Origin: an uncultured Clostridia bacterium
GTDB taxonomy: Bacteria; Bacillota; Clostridia; Oscillospirales; Acutalibacteraceae
Assembly (NCBI GenBank): GCA_937892525.1
Contig: CALAEV010000024.1
Location: 1 to 64,000 of the forward strand
Length of the DNA: 64,000 nucleotides
Direction: 5' to 3'
Both the position numbers and the translations under genes were made by a program. The number at the start of each line of letters is the position of its first letter. Within the stretch, counting starts at the first letter, position 1. The notes beneath the pieces were generated by a model that made no database searches, was not told the DNA's origin, and saw only the letters and a program-made list of their open reading frames with translations. Below are positions 60,561 to 64,000 of the stretch, piece by piece.

Positions 60561-62912
60561 TTAAACCAATGCAACTTTAAGCACATCGTCACCAGTTGAT
60601 GCAAAAATAAAGTTGATTTTTTCTTTTACTTTTTCATCAATCTTTTCTAAATCACTACGATTCGCTTCAGGCACAACAACAGTTTTTATACCCTCAACAT
60701 AAGCTGCCATAGTTTTTTCACGGAGCCCACCAATTGGTAAAACTCTACCTGTAATTGTGATTTCACCTGTCATAGCAACATCAGCTTTTACTTTGCAACC
60801 TGAAAGTGCAGAAACAAGTGCTGTAAAGATTGTAACACCTGCAGACGGACCGTCTTTTGGCACTGCTCCCTCAGGGAAATGAATGTGAATATCTTTATTC
60901 TGATAAAAATCCTTATCTATTCTGTATTTATCAGCATTAGCACGAATATAACTTACTGCAGCTTTTGCTGATTCTTTAATTACATCGCCTAACGAACCGG
61001 TAAGTTCAATTTTTCCTGTACCATCCATTACAGCAACTTCAACTGTAAGCATTGTACCACCAACTGATGTGTAAGCAAGACCGTTTACAACACCTATTTG
61101 GTTTACTTTAGATTTTTCATCAGGTTTATATTTAACTGCACCGATATACTTTTCTAAATCAGTATCTTTGATTTTAATTTTACCGTCAAATCCCTTTGCA
61201 TATTCCACTGCAATTTTGCGAAGTACTTTAGCAATTGTTCTTTCAAGCACACGCACACCTGCTTCTTTAGTGTAACCACTGATGATTGCTTTGAGTGCTT
61301 TGTCAGTAAATTTTACATAAGATTTTTTAAGTCCGTTTGCTTTTATTTGCTTTGGAACAAGATGTTTTTTAGCAATCTGGAACTTTTCTTCGTATGTATA
61401 ACCTGGAATATCAATAATTTCCATTCTATCAAGAAGTGGCGCAGGGATTTTGCTCTTATCATTTGCAGTTGTAATAAACATAACCTTACTTAAATCATAA
61501 GGGATTTCAAGATAATGGTCAGTAAATGTGCTATTCTGCTCTGCGTCAAGAACTTCTAAAAGTGCAGAAGATGGGTCGCCACGATGGTCTGAACCAAGTT
61601 TGTCAACTTCATCAAGCAAAATCAAAGGATTTGAACTTTTAGCCTGTTCAATCGCCTCAATAATTCTACCTGGCATTGAACCGATATATGTTTTTCTATG
61701 GCCTCGAATATCTGCTTCATCACGAACACCACCAAGAGAAATGCGAGCATAAGTTCTACCCATAGCCGTCGCTAATGAACGAGCAATTGATGTTTTACCA
61801 ACACCAGGATGTCCTGCAAGACAAATAATTTGTCCTTTAACATCTGGGTTGATTTTACGAACTGCTAAAAATTCGATTATTCTTTCTTTTACATCTTTTA
61901 GACCGTAATGGTCGTCATCAAGAACTTTTTCAGCGTGTTCAATATCAAGATTTTCTTCTGTGCAATAGTCCCAAGGTAATGAAACTATTTTATCAAGATA
62001 ATTTCTTATAACTGCTGATTCAGGACTTGACGACTGCATTTTCATAAGACGGTCGCATTCTTTTAAGAGCTTGCGCTCAACATCTTCTGTAAAGCCAATT
62101 GCACGGATTTTTTCTTTAAAATCTTCTGATTCAGAAATTGCACCATCACCTTCATTGAGTTCTTCAGAAATCGCTTTAATCTGCTCACGAAGGTAATACT
62201 CACGCTGATTATCTTCCATTTGCTCTTGAACTTTATTGTTAATTTCTTCTTCAATTGATAATAGTTCAATTTCTCTTGTAAGAATTAAGCAAAGACTTTC
62301 TGCCCTTTTTAATGGATTAAGCTCCTCAAGTAAAGACTGTTTAACTGCATATTCTAAAGGAATGTTAGAAAGAATGTAGTCAGTAATTTCTGCTGCTTCT
62401 TTTCGCACAGAAACGCCTACAACAATATCAGGTGGAAGTTTTGGTACAAAGTATGCATAATCTTCAAAAATGCTTACCAAACGACGCACGAGCGCTTCTT
62501 CATACATTTTATCATCTGCCGATACTTCTTCAGTTTCTATTCTGCGAACAATCGCTGAAAGATGAGGATTCATAGAATTTATATGTAAAAGTTCAGCACG
62601 ATAAAGACCATAAACAACTACACGAAGTGTATCTGTACCTGGAAGCTTCATCACCTGCTTGATTTCACATACAACACCAGAATTATAAATATCGTCATAA
62701 CGAGGATCATCACATTCCATATCCATCTGTGTTGCAAGAAAAATGTTTGTTTTCTTCTCCATTGCAGTTCTTACAGCACGGATTGATTTTTGTCTTCCTA
62801 CGTCAAAATGCAATGTCATTTCAGGAAATATTACAAGTCCTCTCAATGCTACCATAGGCAACGAGAATGATTTTTCATTAAATTCATTAAATAAGTTTTT
62901 ACTGTTTTCCAT
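60561..62912 (-). CDS. lon: ATP-dependent protease Lon
   Basis: A 783-residue AAA+ serine protease: LON substrate domain (about 15-210), coiled coil, Walker A GHPGVGKTS, Walker B LILLDEVDKLG, and the C-terminal protease with its nucleophile Ser690 in PKDGPSAGVT and the Lys in GLREKT. It degrades damaged and regulatory proteins. The ATG at 62912 is preferred, but its AGGAGTGAT site lies 14 bases upstream. A GTG at 62927 overlaps that site. The best-spaced ATG, ATGTTC, begins a 7-codon out-of-frame frame. Confidence 0.96.
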   Translation of the reverse strand: MENSKNLFNEFNEKSFSLPMVALRGLVIFPEMTLHFDVGRQKSIRAVRTAMEKKTNIFLATQMDMECDDPRYDDIYNSGVVCEIKQVMKLPGTDTLRVVVYGLYRAELLHINSMNPHLSAIVRRIETEEVSADDKMYEEALVRRLVSIFEDYAYFVPKLPPDIVVGVSVRKEAAEITDYILSNIPLEYAVKQSLLEELNPLKRAESLCLILTREIELLSIEEEINNKVQEQMEDNQREYYLREQIKAISEELNEGDGAISESEDFKEKIRAIGFTEDVERKLLKECDRLMKMQSSSPESAVIRNYLDKIVSLPWDYCTEENLDIEHAEKVLDDDHYGLKDVKERIIEFLAVRKINPDVKGQIICLAGHPGVGKTSIARSLATAMGRTYARISLGGVRDEADIRGHRKTYIGSMPGRIIEAIEQAKSSNPLILLDEVDKLGSDHRGDPSSALLEVLDAEQNSTFTDHYLEIPYDLSKVMFITTANDKSKIPAPLLDRMEIIDIPGYTYEEKFQIAKKHLVPKQIKANGLKKSYVKFTDKALKAIISGYTKEAGVRVLERTIAKVLRKIAVEYAKGFDGKIKIKDTDLEKYIGAVKYKPDEKSKVNQIGVVNGLAYTSVGGTMLTVEVAVMDGTGKIELTGSLGDVIKESAKAAVSYIRANADKYRIDKDFYQNKDIHIHFPEGAVPKDGPSAGVTIFTALVSALSGCKVKADVAMTGEITITGRVLPIGGLREKTMAAYVEGIKTVVVPEANRSDLEKIDEKVKEKINFIFASTGDDVLKVALV

Positions 62913-62944
62913 TTCTGAACATATCACTCCTATTATGAAATTAT

Positions 62945-62973
62945 ATTATATAATAAAATAGTATTTACTGCAA
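62945..62973 (-). promoter_or_regulatory. Promoter of the lon operon
   Basis: Minus strand TTGCAG, 17-bp spacer, perfect TATAAT. No CIRCE or CtsR-type inverted repeat is seen. Confidence 0.75.
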
Positions 62974-63093
62974 GAATAAAGGTGAATTTTTTAGAATTTT
63001 ATTGGAAAATAGTGAGATTGTTAAAAATATTTACAAGTTTAAATAAAAAATACGTGTTTTTTCAAAAAAGATTGTTAATTTCTTAACTATCTA

Positions 63094-63123
63094 TTGACTT
63101 TTAATATGTTTTTTTGCTATAAT
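63094..63123 (+). promoter_or_regulatory. Promoter of serC
   Basis: TTGACT, 18-bp spacer, TATAAT. The roughly 60-base leader is A/T rich with a good TTGGAGG ribosome-binding site. The rest of the 62974-63093 gap holds nothing recognisable. Confidence 0.75.
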
Positions 63124-63187
63124 TCCGTCAATGTTTAATTTTTTAACATATTATAGTAATAAAAAGTACATTTTGGAGGTTATAAAA

Positions 63188-64000
63188 ATGGCAAGAGTTT
63201 ATAATTTTTCTGCAGGTCCATCAATGTTACCTGAAGAAGTATTAAAGAAAGCAGCAGCAGAAATGCTTGATTATGAAGGTAGTGGTCAATCAGTTATGGA
63301 GATGAGCCACCGTTCAAAAGTTTATGATTCAATTATTAAAGGGGCTGAACAGCTTCTTCGTGAACTTATGAATATTCCTGACAATTATAAGGTTTTATTC
63401 TTACAAGGTGGTGCTTCAACACAGTTTGCTGCTATTCCTCTCAACTTTATGAATAAGAATGGTAAAGCTGATTTTGTAATTACTGGTCAGTGGGCAAAGA
63501 AAGCATATCAAGAAGCACAGAAATACGGTGAATGTAAAGCAGTTGCATCTTCAGCAGATAAAACATTCTCATACATTCCTAAACTTGATAAAAATGAATT
63601 TACAAAAGATGCTGACTACTTCTATATTTGTATGAACAATACAATTTATGGTACAGTTTATCACGAATTACCAGAAACTGGTGACGTTCCACTTATTGCT
63701 GATATTTCATCATGTTTCCTTTCAGAACCAATTGATGTTTCAAAGTTTGCAATGGTATATGGTGGTGCACAGAAGAACGTTGCTCCTGCAGGTCTTACAA
63801 TTTGTATTATTCGCGAAGATATGCTTGGAAACGCAAGAGACATTACACCAACAATGCTTAATTATCAGATTATGGCTGATAACGATTCACTTTACAACAC
63901 ACCACCTTGCTACACAATTTATATCTGTAAACTTGTTCTTGAATGGCTCAAAGAAATGGGTGGTCTTGAAGCAATTAAAGAGAGAAACGAAAAGAAAGCA
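63188..64000 (+). CDS. serC: Phosphoserine aminotransferase SerC (3' end cut)
   Basis: 271 codons are present and the frame is open at the window end. N-terminus VYNFSAGPSMLPEEVL and MSHRSKVYDSII, the LQGGASTQFAAIPLN segment, and the PLP lysine Lys196 in GGAQKNVAPAG identify SerC, which makes 3-phosphoserine on the way to serine. It has its own promoter, divergent from lon. serA may follow outside the window. Confidence 0.96.
   Translation, partial: MARVYNFSAGPSMLPEEVLKKAAAEMLDYEGSGQSVMEMSHRSKVYDSIIKGAEQLLRELMNIPDNYKVLFLQGGASTQFAAIPLNFMNKNGKADFVITGQWAKKAYQEAQKYGECKAVASSADKTFSYIPKLDKNEFTKDADYFYICMNNTIYGTVYHELPETGDVPLIADISSCFLSEPIDVSKFAMVYGGAQKNVAPAGLTICIIREDMLGNARDITPTMLNYQIMADNDSLYNTPPCYTIYICKLVLEWLKEMGGLEAIKERNEKKA

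Noticed and set aside
63124..63187. T-box or serine-linked riboswitch before serC
   Set aside because: The 60-base leader is too short and contains no anti-terminator sequence.
1..64000. CRISPR array
   Set aside because: No regularly spaced direct repeats of 25-40 bases were seen, and no cas gene is present.
1..64000. Insertion sequences or prophage
   Set aside because: No transposase or phage structural gene is seen; the only mobile-element gene is the recombinase fragment at the left edge.

Overview
The window looks like chromosome of a low-GC, anaerobic, endospore-forming member of the Clostridia, most like a gut Oscillospiraceae/Ruminococcaceae relative. The base composition is A/T rich, the start regions carry strong Shine-Dalgarno sequences, and there are four sporulation genes (yunB, spoIIR, a bofA-like gene, spoIVB), an IspH-ribosomal S1 fusion, acetate kinase, a flavin reductase-rubredoxin fusion and oxygen-sensitive 2-hydroxyacyl-CoA dehydratase-type enzymes. 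Species cannot be named from the sequence alone.

Layout. 1-0.9 kb: the 3' part of a large serine recombinase (edge of a mobile element) next to a tRNA-Pro(GGG) gene. 1-5 kb: a membrane-anchored endonuclease/exonuclease/phosphatase-fold protein, a membrane M28 peptidase and an unknown lipoprotein. 5.2-10.6 kb: a branched-chain amino acid ABC operon (livK-H-M-G-F) ending in a cytidylate-kinase-like gene. 10.7-13.5 kb: an NhaC-type antiporter with an odd N-terminal Cys-rich domain, and a flavoprotein-rubredoxin. 13.4-17.5 kb: a cohesin-domain surface protein with two tiny downstream genes, then a polar amino acid ABC operon and a small membrane protein. 17.5-30.1 kb: housekeeping genes (RluA, LigA, YunB, a GH27 glycosidase, then rpiR-baiN-cmk-plsC-ispH/S1, and tmcAL). 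30.2-35.2 kb: ackA, then a GDPD-GH20-GH18 operon. 35.3-37.8 kb: spoIIR, a structured RNA that is probably 6S RNA, a DUF1292 gene, a beta-propeller-like protein, a 55-residue Cys-rich protein and a bofA-like gene.

38-43.8 kb holds the most unusual block: one tightly packed operon with a TRIC-type channel, a CooC-like metallochaperone ATPase, two 2-hydroxyacyl-CoA dehydratase/benzoyl-CoA reductase-type subunits, their ATP-dependent [4Fe-4S] activator, a 51-residue membrane peptide and a protein with an acetyl-CoA-synthase-like Cys motif. It looks like an ATP-driven low-potential reductase or dehydratase system with its own metal-cluster maturation, and its substrate cannot be read from the sequence. 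Convergent to it are a geranylgeranyl-reductase-like flavoprotein, ispE and a PHP phosphatase.

47-64 kb: an ACT regulator with a UPF0210 protein, spoIVB, pfkA-aroK, dnaE, an MmeI-like single-chain restriction-modification enzyme with a small unknown partner, lysA, yihA, lon and the start of serC. Between the MmeI-like locus and dnaE lies a 75-bp remnant of the 3' end of a second MmeI-type gene, which points to allele replacement at this site.

Many promoters are near-consensus sigma-A type with 17-18 bp spacers. Several genes have in-frame GTG codons inside their Shine-Dalgarno sequence, so longest-ORF starts are often too long; the starts given here were corrected for that.
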